Positions 36,444-44,358 of a stretch of 47,728 nucleotides of DNA are shown here, piece after piece (the first letter of the stretch is position 1; each line of letters starts with the position of its first letter). The stretch is taken from positions 1-47,728 of the forward strand of contig JAKPKE010000135.1 in assembly GCA_029553855.1 (NCBI GenBank). Direction: 5' to 3'. The notes under the pieces were generated by a model. It saw only the letters and a program-made list of their open reading frames with translations. It ran no database searches and was not told where the DNA came from. This stretch comes from Bacillota bacterium (GTDB taxonomy: Bacteria; Bacillota; Clostridia; Lutisporales; Lutisporaceae). A program made the position numbers and the translations under genes.

Positions 36444-36501
36444 TAAAGTTATAAGGATCTGTGATTAACTTGCAATAAACTGCCCGCCGCCGGCCTGATA
36501 A

Positions 36502-36595
36502 CAGAACAAAGGCGGCTTTGCCGCATTTGCCGCCCATGAGCCTTTTCCGAATGCAATGAGGAAATAATGGCGCGGGCACTCAAATCAAAGGTTTT
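36502..36595 (+). repeat. Dispersed repeat family B, copy 2
   Basis: Homologous to 12436-12528 in the same orientation, sharing ACAAAGGCGGC-TTGCCGCATTTG, the CCCATGAGCCTTTT block and the TGGCGCGGGC block. It abuts the family C hairpin, so composite insertion is possible. Confidence 0.75.
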
Positions 36596-36636
36596 TTATT
36601 GTATAGGAAAGTTATACTTTCCTATACAATAAAAAA
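36592..36636. repeat. Perfect 21-bp hairpin, family C palindrome
   Basis: The arms 36592-36612 and 36616-36636 are exact inverted copies with a 3-nt loop. The core TATAGGAAAGT is shared with 16000-16022. The A/T ends could make it work as a bidirectional terminator. Confidence 0.8.
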
Positions 36637-36662
36637 TACGGAACTCAATTGTTCCGTATTTG
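36635..36662 (-). terminator. Terminator of the Met/Cys-cluster gene
   Basis: AAATACGGAAC and GTTCCGTATTT pair over 11 bp around a 6-nt loop. On the minus strand a run of T follows. It lies about 27 bp past the stop of the small gene. Confidence 0.82.
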
Positions 36663-36688
36663 ATATTCTCTTCAGGTTATTCTTAGCC

Positions 36689-37060
36689 TTACCACTTATT
36701 ATGCTTTTTTTTGTAGGGTTTAATAGGGTAGAAAGGAGGCCAAAAAACCGGATACGGGTAATATTTATGCTTTTTCTTATGTTTCCAATAGATCGGGAAT
36801 TCGTCTGATTCATCGCTGCTATAATCGCTTTCATCCTCATCATACCAATCCGGACTTCTCATGTCCTCTATTCCCATACTTGTATTTTTTTCATAGGGCA
36901 CCCTCATCATTGGACATGTCATAGGGCACATGACCGGGCAGCAATGCATCATCGGATAAATTCCTTCCTGTATCGGAATTTCCGGCTCTTGCATTTTCAT
37001 ATCATGAATATCTATCTCCGACTGTTCAGTCTTGGAGCATTGTTTTTTCTTTTCCGTCAT
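36689..37060 (-). CDS. Small Met/Cys-cluster, acidic and Tyr/Pro/Lys-rich protein, possible spore coat component
   Basis: The 123-aa product is not a family I can name. It has a charged N-terminus, then a dense cluster at 37-52 (MMHCCPVMCPMTCPMM), an acidic stretch (about 71-88, rich in Asp, Glu and Ser), and a basic aromatic tail rich in Lys, Tyr, Trp and Pro (about 91-123). No signal peptide or span is seen. Such modular low-complexity composition is common in spore coat proteins, and spoVG lies next to it, but that is inference. The Cys/Met cluster could bind a soft metal or cross-link. RBS GAGGGGGG is strong. Confidence 0.6.
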   Translation of the reverse strand: MTEKKKQCSKTEQSEIDIHDMKMQEPEIPIQEGIYPMMHCCPVMCPMTCPMMRVPYEKNTSMGIEDMRSPDWYDEDESDYSSDESDEFPIYWKHKKKHKYYPYPVFWPPFYPIKPYKKKHNKW

Positions 37061-37136
37061 TTCTTTACCCCCCTCAGATAATATGTTACTAATATATATA
37101 TAATATTGAATTTAAAAAAATTACAAAAAAGAAAAC

Positions 37137-37159
37137 ATCCACCCGTATCATAGGTGGAT
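37137..37159 (-). terminator. Terminator after spoVG
   Basis: ATCCACC and GGTGGAT pair over 7 bp, 15 bp after the stop. On the minus strand it is followed by GTTTTCTTTTTT. Confidence 0.75.
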
Positions 37160-37173
37160 ATCTTTAAACTGTA

Positions 37174-37434
37174 CTACTCGTTCTTCACTTTTTCATATTC
37201 TTCCAATATTGAGGTTTGTAGTCTCTCTCTCGTAGAAGAGTTAATCGGATGTGCAATATCCTTGAATTCTCCATCGGGAGTTTTTCTGCTCGGCATAGCT
37301 ATGAACAACCCTTCTTGTCCCTCTATAACCTTTATGTCATGAACAACAAATTCATTATCAAAGGTTACTGAAACTACTGCCTTCATCTTACCCTCCACAT
37401 TAACCTTTCTGATCCTTACGTCTGTTATATCCAT
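37174..37434 (-). CDS. spoVG: Septation/regulatory protein SpoVG
   Basis: This 86-aa protein opens [20 protein letters not shown] and has the conserved [20 protein letters not shown] and [10 protein letters not shown] segments. SpoVG is a small RNA/DNA-binding regulator active early in sporulation and in septation control. It has a SigH promoter matching the consensus at every defined position (37480-37509), as expected because the B. subtilis gene is a classic SigH target. A terminator follows, so it does not read into glmU here; nadABC and the small gene lie between them. Confidence 0.97.
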   Translation of the reverse strand: MDITDVRIRKVNVEGKMKAVVSVTFDNEFVVHDIKVIEGQEGLFIAMPSRKTPDGEFKDIAHPINSSTRERLQTSILEEYEKVKNE

Positions 37435-37479
37435 TCTAGTTCACCACCTTCCCGTCATTCGTATTGTCATTTTGATAAT

Positions 37480-37509
37480 AATTCGTCATTTATTAGTTCT
37501 TTTCCTTCT
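37480..37509 (-). promoter_or_regulatory. SigH promoter of spoVG
   Basis: GAAGGAAAA (37501-37509), 12-nt spacer, GACGAATTA (37480-37488) on the minus strand. Both elements match RnAGGAwWW and RnnGAATww at all positions. It lies about 45 bp upstream of the ATG. Confidence 0.85.
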
Positions 37510-37560
37510 TTTTCTAACAAAGATTTTCATAGCCAACACGATTTCGTTATGTAAATTAGC

Positions 37561-37606
37561 ATATCGTACACTTTTTTACTGTGTAAAAACCTTTGAATAA
37601 CGATAT
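37561..37606. other. Nested hairpin upstream of the spoVG promoter
   Basis: ATATCGT/ACGATAT arms (7 bp) enclose an ACAC/GTGT hairpin. It lies behind the SigH promoter in AT-rich DNA without an ORF. Confidence 0.4.
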
Positions 37607-37808
37607 TATTTGTAGTTTTACTATTTTAACTCTCCTATTACAAGATTTCAATGAGGGTTTTTTACTGTTTTCTATAAAACTCGTAATAACAAAATTCCCA
37701 TGTAAGAAAACTTTTTTTTTCCTATTATCAGGTAGCAAAAAATTGGCTATAATAATAATATGAGTATTATGTGTTTTTCTTCTGCACCAAAGTAAACTAA
37801 AACATAAG

Positions 37809-37837
37809 TTGACAGCATATGCATAAGAATGTAAAAT
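37809..37837 (+). promoter_or_regulatory. Strong SigA promoter upstream of murC
   Basis: TTGACA (37809-37814), 17-nt spacer and TAAAAT (37832-37837) on the plus strand. A start near 37844 would give a leader of about 220 nt before murC. Confidence 0.75.
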
Positions 37838-37843
37838 CAATAC

Positions 37844-38064
37844 GTTAAATAAAGTAATATTTCTTATATATGTCGTGAAAAAGATTTATCATTACAAAAT
37901 TAGTTGATGCGTTTAATTTTGTACTATCAAATATGTATTTCCCACGACATATGAATAGCGGAAAATGTTTCGTGCCATTTGAATTCAAAGTAATTTGTTT
38001 GGCACGAAACATATAGTTCCATAACAAGATTGAATCAACGTAATTTTATTAAGGAGTTGTATCT
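37844..38064 (+). ncRNA. Structured leader or small RNA upstream of murC
   Basis: Downstream of the SigA promoter three perfect helices can form: ATATGTCGTG/CACGACATAT (37868-37877 with 37943-37952), inside it TACAAAATTA/TAATTTTGTA (37893-37902 with 37914-37923, 11-nt loop), and ATGTTTCGTGCCA/TGGCACGAAACAT (37965-37977 with 38000-38012, 13 bp). The last encloses a 12-bp palindrome TTTGAATTCAAA. No known riboswitch class is recognised and no U-tract terminator precedes murC. The arms could instead be protein-binding sites. Confidence 0.5.
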
Positions 38065-39444
38065 ATGATTTCACTCAATGATGTAAAGAGTGTACATTTT
38101 GTGGGTATTGGCGGTATCAGCATGAGCGGGCTGGCTCAAATACTACTGGAATCAGGCTATAAAATCACAGGCTCCGATATCAATGAAAACAACTTAATAA
38201 GCAAGCTTCGAAAAAATGGCGCTTTAGTTTACATCCCACACAATCCAAAAAATGTTGAAGGGGCCGACCTTTTAGTTTATACGGCGGCAGTGAAGCAGGA
38301 TAATTGTGAAATTGTAAAGGCAAAGGAACTTGGAATCCCTGTTATTGACAGAGCGACATTCCTTGGCACAATTATGAAAAATTATAGCTACGGCATTGCA
38401 ATTGCAGGCTGCCATGGAAAAACAACGACCACCTCAATGGTTTCAATCATACTAAAAAATGCCGGACTTGACCCTACAATACTTATTGGCGGCGAAATTG
38501 AGGCAATAAACGGAAACGTCATGGTAGGCAGAAGCGATTATTTTGTGACAGAAGCATGTGAATACTGTGAAAGCTTCCTGAAATTTTATCCTTATGCAGC
38601 GGTTATATTAAATATAGAAAAAGACCATCTGGACTACTACAAAGATATTGATCATATAATATCTGCTTTTAAAAAGTTTGCCAGGCTGGTACCTGAGAGC
38701 GGAAGCCTTGTTGTTTGCAGTGACAATGAGCATGCCATTAATATTTCAAAAGAAGTTAAGTGCAACGTGCTGACTTATGGAATAAAAAATAAAGCTGATT
38801 TCAATGCTAAAAATATTAAGTATGACAGTTTAGGCCATCCAACTTTTGAAGTCAGGTTGAGGGGTAAAAAATTAGGTACCTTCTCTCTCTGTATACCCGG
38901 TGAACATAATATACTTAATGCTCTGGCAGCTATAGCAATAGCATATAATGCCGGTGTGCACATGCATACCGTAAAAAAGAGCCTGAAAGAATTTAAAGGC
39001 ACCCATAGGCGCTTTGATATTAAAGGTACCCGAAATAGTATTACAGTAGTTGATGATTATGCACATCATCCGACTGAAATCAAGGCAACCCTGCATGCCG
39101 CAAAGCAATTCCCGCATCAGAAGATATGGTGTATTTTTCAACCCCATACCTATACAAGGACCAGAACCCTGTTCGATGAGTTTTCAGAGGCTTTTTATGA
39201 TGCGGACAATGTTATAATAACGGATATATATGCCGCAAGGGAGAAAGACACAGGGCTTGTTAATCCTTCTGAGCTGGTAGAAGGCATAAATAAATACAGC
39301 GCAAATGCTGTATACAAAAACGATTTCAAGAGCATAGCAGACTTTATTGCTAAAGAAGCCCACCCCGGTGACCTTGTATTTACGATGGGTGCGGGAGATG
39401 TATTCAAACTGGCGCCTATGATATTGGATGAAATAAAAGTATAA
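38065..39444 (+). CDS. murC: UDP-N-acetylmuramate--L-alanine ligase MurC
   Basis: This 459-aa Mur ligase has an N-terminal UDP-binding Rossmann domain (VHFVGIGGISMSGLAQILL), the ATP loop AGCHGKTTTTSM (114-125, with Cys where Thr is more usual), a central domain with EACEYCESFLKFYP and NIEKDHLDYY, and the C-terminal domain (VVDDYAHHPTEI). It adds L-Ala to UDP-MurNAc. The only plus-strand gene in the window; RBS AAGGAG. Its stop directly abuts the stop of the convergent glycosylase gene, with no terminator between. Confidence 0.97.
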   Translation: MISLNDVKSVHFVGIGGISMSGLAQILLESGYKITGSDINENNLISKLRKNGALVYIPHNPKNVEGADLLVYTAAVKQDNCEIVKAKELGIPVIDRATFLGTIMKNYSYGIAIAGCHGKTTTTSMVSIILKNAGLDPTILIGGEIEAINGNVMVGRSDYFVTEACEYCESFLKFYPYAAVILNIEKDHLDYYKDIDHIISAFKKFARLVPESGSLVVCSDNEHAINISKEVKCNVLTYGIKNKADFNAKNIKYDSLGHPTFEVRLRGKKLGTFSLCIPGEHNILNALAAIAIAYNAGVHMHTVKKSLKEFKGTHRRFDIKGTRNSITVVDDYAHHPTEIKATLHAAKQFPHQKIWCIFQPHTYTRTRTLFDEFSEAFYDADNVIITDIYAAREKDTGLVNPSELVEGINKYSANAVYKNDFKSIADFIAKEAHPGDLVFTMGAGDVFKLAPMILDEIKV

Positions 39445-40047
39445 TCATTCTACGGAAAGTGCCCAAAGGTACAATGATGCAACTGAACCATAAGGGGAAT
39501 ATCGCTTTCTATATCGCTTAAACTTCTCCTCCGGCAGTTCTTTAAGGCCATATAAATTCATCATTCCCCTGCGTATTGCCAAATCCTTGTAGCTTACAAC
39601 ATCAGGACGACAAAGGGAAAAAATAAGCAGCATTTCTGCAGTCCAAACACCTACGCCGCGCAGCGAGGAAAGCCTTTTTATTATGTCTTCGTCAGATAAT
39701 GCATCAAGTGCTCCAAAATCTACTTCCCCTGATATGGCAGCCTCTGCAATTCCCTTTATGTACCCCGCCTTCCTCTCAGACATTCCGCAGCTTTGGATCT
39801 CGGGTAACCCTAATTCATTTATATTTTCGGGATTTACACTTCCAAGCAGGCTAAGAAGCCTGTTCCACACAGTATCTGCGGCCTTGCTTGAAATCTGCTG
39901 GCTTACAATACTGGATACAAGTGCAGTAAAGGGATCAGGGATGATCCTCCGATTAATAATGCCTATTCTGTCGATAGCAGCACCGAGCTTTTTATCCTTG
40001 CCCTTCAGATAGTCTATTTCTTTCCGGCCGTATTCGAATACCTGCAC
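39445..40047 (-). CDS. AlkA-type DNA-3-methyladenine glycosylase (HhH-GPD)
   Basis: The product is 200 aa. The HhH-GPD core includes ALVSSIVSQQISSKAADTVW, the helix-hairpin-helix LSSLRGVGVWTAEMLL, and a downstream Asp in VVSYKDLAIRRG at the position of the AlkA catalytic Asp. It lacks the N-terminal domain of E. coli AlkA, like the short archaeal and clostridial forms. The start is GTG and overlaps the ogt stop by one base, so the two alkylation-repair genes are coupled. No Fe-S cluster Cys motif is present, which argues against an EndoIII-type enzyme. Confidence 0.85.
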   Translation of the reverse strand: MQVFEYGRKEIDYLKGKDKKLGAAIDRIGIINRRIIPDPFTALVSSIVSQQISSKAADTVWNRLLSLLGSVNPENINELGLPEIQSCGMSERKAGYIKGIAEAAISGEVDFGALDALSDEDIIKRLSSLRGVGVWTAEMLLIFSLCRPDVVSYKDLAIRRGMMNLYGLKELPEEKFKRYRKRYSPYGSVASLYLWALSVE

Positions 40048-40508
40048 TATTCCAAACCCTCCAATTCCAGCAAGTACTTTTTCATATCCAACCCTCCGCC
40101 GTAGCCTGTAAGAGAGCCGTCTGCGCCTATAACCCGATGGCAGGGGATGAATATCGGAATGGGGTTGCGATTGTTGGCAATCCCTACCGCCCTTGCACCT
40201 TTAGGCACACCAACCTTTTCAGCTATTTCCTTGTATGACACAGTTTTGCCGTAAGGTATTTCGCATAGTGCGGACCAGACTTTCTTCATAAATTCCGTAC
40301 CCTCAGGCTTAAGAGGTAATGTAAACTCCTTAAGCTCCCCTGCAAAATAGCTCTTTAGCTGTCTTACCGCTTCCTTCAATAAATGTGTTTCACCTAATTG
40401 AGCATCCTCCGGCAATTTATCCCCGGAAATATACACATTGCTTATGCTGCCGTCTTTTTCGGCTATTCCGATTCTTCCGATTTTTGATTCATAAAAGCAC
40501 ATAGGCAT
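40047..40508 (-). CDS. ogt: Methylated-DNA--[protein]-cysteine S-methyltransferase
   Basis: The 153-aa product has the N-terminal RNase H-like domain and C-terminal winged helix of this family. The acceptor motif is IPCHRVIG with Cys123; the Arg finger region GARAVGIANNRNP precedes it. It removes alkyl groups from O6-alkylguanine by suicide transfer. It is first in a two-gene repair operon with the glycosylase. Confidence 0.94.
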   Translation of the reverse strand: MPMCFYESKIGRIGIAEKDGSISNVYISGDKLPEDAQLGETHLLKEAVRQLKSYFAGELKEFTLPLKPEGTEFMKKVWSALCEIPYGKTVSYKEIAEKVGVPKGARAVGIANNRNPIPIFIPCHRVIGADGSLTGYGGGLDMKKYLLELEGLE

Positions 40509-40594
40509 CGCAAATCACCTCCATTTTTTATTGCTTTTCCTTTACATTTTATCATGAAAAACTGTCAATAAATACCCTGAAATTTATCTTTTCT

Positions 40595-41788
40595 CTATTT
40601 GATTACAAGCATGCCCGTGTAGGTTTGTATTTCCTTCCCCTCAACTATTCTAAGCAGGAACAGATAATACCCCTTTCCCTTCGGAAGCACAACCTGTCCT
40701 TCTTCATTTGTCTCAATCAACACAAAGCTATCCTGCCCTATTTCCTTTTCAACCTTTTCTCCCGTCAATCTTAGAATACGGCAATCCAGCATCTTCCTTC
40801 CCTCGGGGTATTTCACCAAAACTGTCTCAGCCGCTGAAAAAACAGCCGTTCTCACATAGTTGTTTGAAAGATAAATAGGCTTTATATCCTGAGGCAGTAA
40901 GAATGAATCTTCAAAACCCATATGCCCTGCCGGCCTAAGATAAAGAAAATTATGGCTGCCCCTGTGGTCTGTTTTACCCTCCAGTCCGATTTCGCCCTCC
41001 CCATAGCCTTTTTCCCACTCTTCCGTGGTCAGCATGGGCGAAAATGTAAAGGCAAAGGAATTATAAATCTCTGCTTTCTTTGATTTCAGGTATTCAGGCA
41101 TATTGTCCAGGTTGCGTTCAATTTGTATTTTTGATATTGATTTTTTTTCCCCGTTTTTAAATACAGATAAATAGTCCTCGGGCATATCCCTTCCTTCAAC
41201 AGGCATTATATACCCTTGCGGATGCTCAAATGCACGGATGTCCTTCCCTGCTGGATTGATATATATAGCCTCTTTATCCCCCAATATAATACTGACTGTC
41301 CTGTCCGAAAATAAGGCCTCCACCCTGCTGGCGGAGATTTGATCACCGCTGTATCGGCGTGTTTCTATCCCTGCGAGGCCGAAATAAATATTATATCCTC
41401 TGAATTGTGTATAATTTAATGTCCAACAGTCGCTGCCCCGGGTTTGGTAAATGACCTCATTGCTTGCGTCAATAAAATGGAGATCCGGGTAATGCTCTCC
41501 GTCCATAAGCTTTTCGGCAAGCACAAGGGTGCCGTCCTCAAAGGGGATTTGTTCATATATGAATATAGGATCGGAAGTGTTTTCATAATGATGCAATATT
41601 GCTTCTTCCAATGGTGTCCTTTTTGCCTGCGGGACATTGCGTTCCGGAAGAGCCCCTGCAGATTCCTCTTCACTGGAAGCAACATTTTGCTCGATTGAGC
41701 TTTCTGTGCAGGCATTACATAAGAAGACAATTAGTATTATAACCAAAGTTAGATTAAGCATCGCTATACTCAGCGCTTTTTGCCTCAT
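40595..41788 (-). CDS. Putative lipoprotein of unknown function, coupled to the upstream membrane protein gene
   Basis: The 397-aa product has an N-terminal hydrophobic stretch (about 8-26) ending LCNAC, a possible lipidation Cys at 27, then a Ser/Glu-rich linker and a soluble region of about 340 residues. I recognise no domain. The C-terminal part (EEGQVVLPKGKGYYLFLLRI) looks like a beta-sandwich edge. Its ATG overlaps the stop of the 470-aa gene (ATGA), so translation is coupled and the products probably act together at the cell surface. The lipobox is atypical; it could instead be an anchored or secreted protein. Confidence 0.65.
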   Translation of the reverse strand: MRQKALSIAMLNLTLVIILIVFLCNACTESSIEQNVASSEEESAGALPERNVPQAKRTPLEEAILHHYENTSDPIFIYEQIPFEDGTLVLAEKLMDGEHYPDLHFIDASNEVIYQTRGSDCWTLNYTQFRGYNIYFGLAGIETRRYSGDQISASRVEALFSDRTVSIILGDKEAIYINPAGKDIRAFEHPQGYIMPVEGRDMPEDYLSVFKNGEKKSISKIQIERNLDNMPEYLKSKKAEIYNSFAFTFSPMLTTEEWEKGYGEGEIGLEGKTDHRGSHNFLYLRPAGHMGFEDSFLLPQDIKPIYLSNNYVRTAVFSAAETVLVKYPEGRKMLDCRILRLTGEKVEKEIGQDSFVLIETNEEGQVVLPKGKGYYLFLLRIVEGKEIQTYTGMLVIK

Positions 41789-43197
41789 ATATTCCTCCTC
41801 CTTAAGAGCTTAATGGCAACCGTTATAATAATAGGCGCAGCAACAAGCGCTATTATACCTATTACAAGAGGATATAAATACCCGAATCTTTTATGCAGGC
41901 TTCCCGCGACTTTATCCAGTAAGGTAATTTTCTTATTCTCATAAAGGGTAAAGGATAAATCCCTCTCGGGTAAATCTTCCATGGCTGCCGTATAAGAGCC
42001 ATTTTCACCTTTCTTAAACTCGATGCTGCTTTTTACAATGTATGGGGCTTCCTTGGGCGGGATGATTTGAACATTTAAATTTTTAAAATCACTCCAATTT
42101 TCAGCAGGATTCAGAATATAGTCAAAGGTATATAAAGGTTTTGCAGTTTCTCTTTTATCCATTGTCCCTGACGCCTTGTAGCTGACACTTACCCCCTTTT
42201 CGCTGTCCGGGGGAAACTCAACGGTATAAACAAGGGTGAAAATCCGTTCATAATACTCCTGTGCCATCAAATCATGTTCTGAGCTGTAGCCCATATTTCG
42301 TGTTAAATACCTGTCAAGGGCCCCTGCATAAAGGTTGTACAATTGGGTTTCGGAAATACCGCTGTCATTATTTACTCTTGTATTATTCTTAACAAACTTC
42401 ATTAGGTATGATTTTACCTCCGCCTCCTGTTCCGAAACTTGATAAGAATATAAATCGGTCTTTTTACTTAACTCCCCATCTGTGAAGGCGTTTATCTCTA
42501 AATTTATTTCTTCTCCCAGGACAAAGATTTCGAGAACTTCGGATTTGTCGCACCAGGAAGCAATTCTTATTTTTTCACCGTCCCCTTCGTAACTGTTAAA
42601 TCCATTTGTAAACACCTTTGTTTTTCTGAAGTCAAAATTAAAATCTATCGCAATATTTATTCTTTGATTGGCTTCGGGGGCCACCTCTATTGTATACAGC
42701 TTACCCTTTTCATCATTTGCAAAGTTAGATCCATTGTATAATTCATTTGTAATAGTGCTTACAATGCCCGCAAAATCAAAGCTTGCTTCCTTCTCCTTCA
42801 CTCTGGGATCCCCGTGGCTGTCCACCACGTCCCCGATATATATATCATAAGGCAGTACGCTACCGCCGGCAGTAATGACAATATCATTCCTTGAAAAGTC
42901 CTTAAATGATCCTACTAAAGGAAATGCCATTTGCACCGATTTTGCCTCATTTGTCGGATTAACCATATCATAAGCCGCGGTGACCTTCCCGCTAATCGTA
43001 TAATTATTATTCCCCTGCCCCGAAAAATCAAAAATAAGGTTTTCTTTTTTAACAGCAATGGGCGTGTCCCCTTCAATTGACAAAATTTCTGCAGATGGGT
43101 ATCCTTGCCAGTATACCGGTCCGGAATTGCCAAAAACCATATATGGAAGGCAAAGCAAAAGAAATGCAAATGAAATTTTCCCTGCAATCTTTTTCAT
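41785..43197 (-). CDS. Secreted type I membrane protein of unknown function
   Basis: The 470-aa product has a signal peptide (about 1-23), an ectodomain of about 410 residues predicted beta-rich, one span near the C-terminus (about 444-466) and a short basic tail (LLRRRN). The start of the ectodomain (NSGPVYWQGYPSAEI, then a V-tYdm-NPTNEAKSVQMAFPLVG pattern) resembles surface beta-sandwich proteins of the DUF4424 kind, but I cannot confirm it. RBS AGGAGG. It forms a two-gene unit with the downstream lipoprotein. Confidence 0.65.
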   Translation of the reverse strand: MKKIAGKISFAFLLLCLPYMVFGNSGPVYWQGYPSAEILSIEGDTPIAVKKENLIFDFSGQGNNNYTISGKVTAAYDMVNPTNEAKSVQMAFPLVGSFKDFSRNDIVITAGGSVLPYDIYIGDVVDSHGDPRVKEKEASFDFAGIVSTITNELYNGSNFANDEKGKLYTIEVAPEANQRINIAIDFNFDFRKTKVFTNGFNSYEGDGEKIRIASWCDKSEVLEIFVLGEEINLEINAFTDGELSKKTDLYSYQVSEQEAEVKSYLMKFVKNNTRVNNDSGISETQLYNLYAGALDRYLTRNMGYSSEHDLMAQEYYERIFTLVYTVEFPPDSEKGVSVSYKASGTMDKRETAKPLYTFDYILNPAENWSDFKNLNVQIIPPKEAPYIVKSSIEFKKGENGSYTAAMEDLPERDLSFTLYENKKITLLDKVAGSLHKRFGYLYPLVIGIIALVAAPIIITVAIKLLRRRNI

Positions 43198-43310
43198 TAA
43201 GCCACCTCCTGGAATCTACTGCATTAAAATCTATTAAGCAAATTAGATTTATGTGCATTTTAATAATTAAAGTTTCCTATTTCACTTAATCTTGCGATTG
43301 GGCGGCTATA

Positions 43311-43814
43311 TCAGAAGCATCCTGCCTTATCTTTATTTATTCTGAAGGATTTACTGTCAATTGCCCTTTGCACGGCCAGTATACCATCAAGGTGGTCATA
43401 TTCGTGCTGTATCAGTTCGGACAAATCATCCGTAAAATCCAGTGTACAGTCATTCCAATCCAAATCTTTATAATGTACTTTGCACTTTTTATGCCTATAC
43501 AATTTCACTTCCAGCCCCGGAAAGCTCATGCAATCATCCCATACCTCAAATCTTTCGCTGCCAATGAACTCAAGCCTTGGATTTATCAATGCCAATGAAT
43601 TGGAATCATAGTTCATATATATTATTCTGTACAATTCGTTGATTTGAGGTGCTGCTATCGCTCTTCCAAACCCGTATTTCTTTCTGAAGGCTATTATAGT
43701 ATCATGTAAATCCTCTACAACTCTCCTGACATTTTCAATGTTATCCTTCGATACCTCCTCACAGGCCTTATAAAGATTCTCGTTTCCCATCAACAATATT
43801 TCCCTTTCTGCCAT
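43311..43814 (-). CDS. def: Peptide deformylase, divergent motifs
   Basis: The product is about 167 aa from the ATG at 43814, chosen for AAGGAG 8 nt upstream; a GTG three codons earlier is possible. The metal site HEYDH is intact (third motif), and the Cys ligand lies in DDCMSFPGLE instead of EGCLSxP. Motif I reads GFGRAIAAPQ rather than GxGxAAPQ, with two extra residues. Deformylases remove formyl from nascent Met. The divergence suggests a secondary copy or a type III-like enzyme. It is not next to fmt or priA here. Confidence 0.82.
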   Translation of the reverse strand: MAEREILLMGNENLYKACEEVSKDNIENVRRVVEDLHDTIIAFRKKYGFGRAIAAPQINELYRIIYMNYDSNSLALINPRLEFIGSERFEVWDDCMSFPGLEVKLYRHKKCKVHYKDLDWNDCTLDFTDDLSELIQHEYDHLDGILAVQRAIDSKSFRINKDKAGCF

Positions 43815-43977
43815 ATTCCTCACTCCTTATTGTATTATCTATATCCCGATATATTAATTAGGTCCTAATTTCTACAGGCTCTCCAAAACTGCATGTGATA
43901 GTTTTGATCCCCAAATTCCTTCGCAATATAGCCTCGGAGTTTCCTCCCGGCTTCATTCTATAGTAATCACTCTGAAC

Positions 43978-44307
43978 CTACCCCAACCACAGATGCCGCT
44001 CCATATCGATAGTCCCATCATCTCTAAAGCTAATACCCTCAGACTTTAGCATACTTCGTTGGATTTCAATATCCCCAAATACATGACAGGGGCACAGCTC
44101 TCCTGTTACTCTCACTACCCTGTGGCAGGGCAGGCTAAAGCCCTCCGGCGCGCTTCTCATGGCCCAGCCTACAACCCTGGCTCCCCTGGAATACCCGAGC
44201 AGCTTGCCTATGCCGCCATAAGTAGCAACCTTCCCCTCCGGTATCCGGGCAACTATTTCATATACTCTCTCAAAAAAGCCTTTTTCGTTTGTTGGCATAC
44301 TCTTCAC
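43978..44307 (-). CDS. Short MGMT-family protein with intact acceptor cysteine
   Basis: The product is about 109 aa and is only the C-terminal DNA-binding domain of alkylguanine transferases: IPEGKVATYGGIGKLLGYSR, the Arg finger GARVVGWAM, then LPCHRVVR with Cys61. Alkyltransferase-like proteins of similar size replace this Cys with Trp; here Cys is kept, so it may still transfer alkyl groups or it may flag lesions. It is a second family member within 4 kb of ogt. Start is GTG or the ATG three codons on. Confidence 0.8.
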   Translation of the reverse strand: MKSMPTNEKGFFERVYEIVARIPEGKVATYGGIGKLLGYSRGARVVGWAMRSAPEGFSLPCHRVVRVTGELCPCHVFGDIEIQRSMLKSEGISFRDDGTIDMERHLWLG

Positions 44308-44358
44308 GCCTTGCCAGCCTCCATTTCATTCCCTTGCCAGTCCGCACAATTATACAAA

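Noticed and set aside
37556-38027. Two short minus-strand open frames upstream of murC
   Set aside because: No RBS, AT-driven composition, and they overlap the promoter and helices that explain the conservation-like signal.
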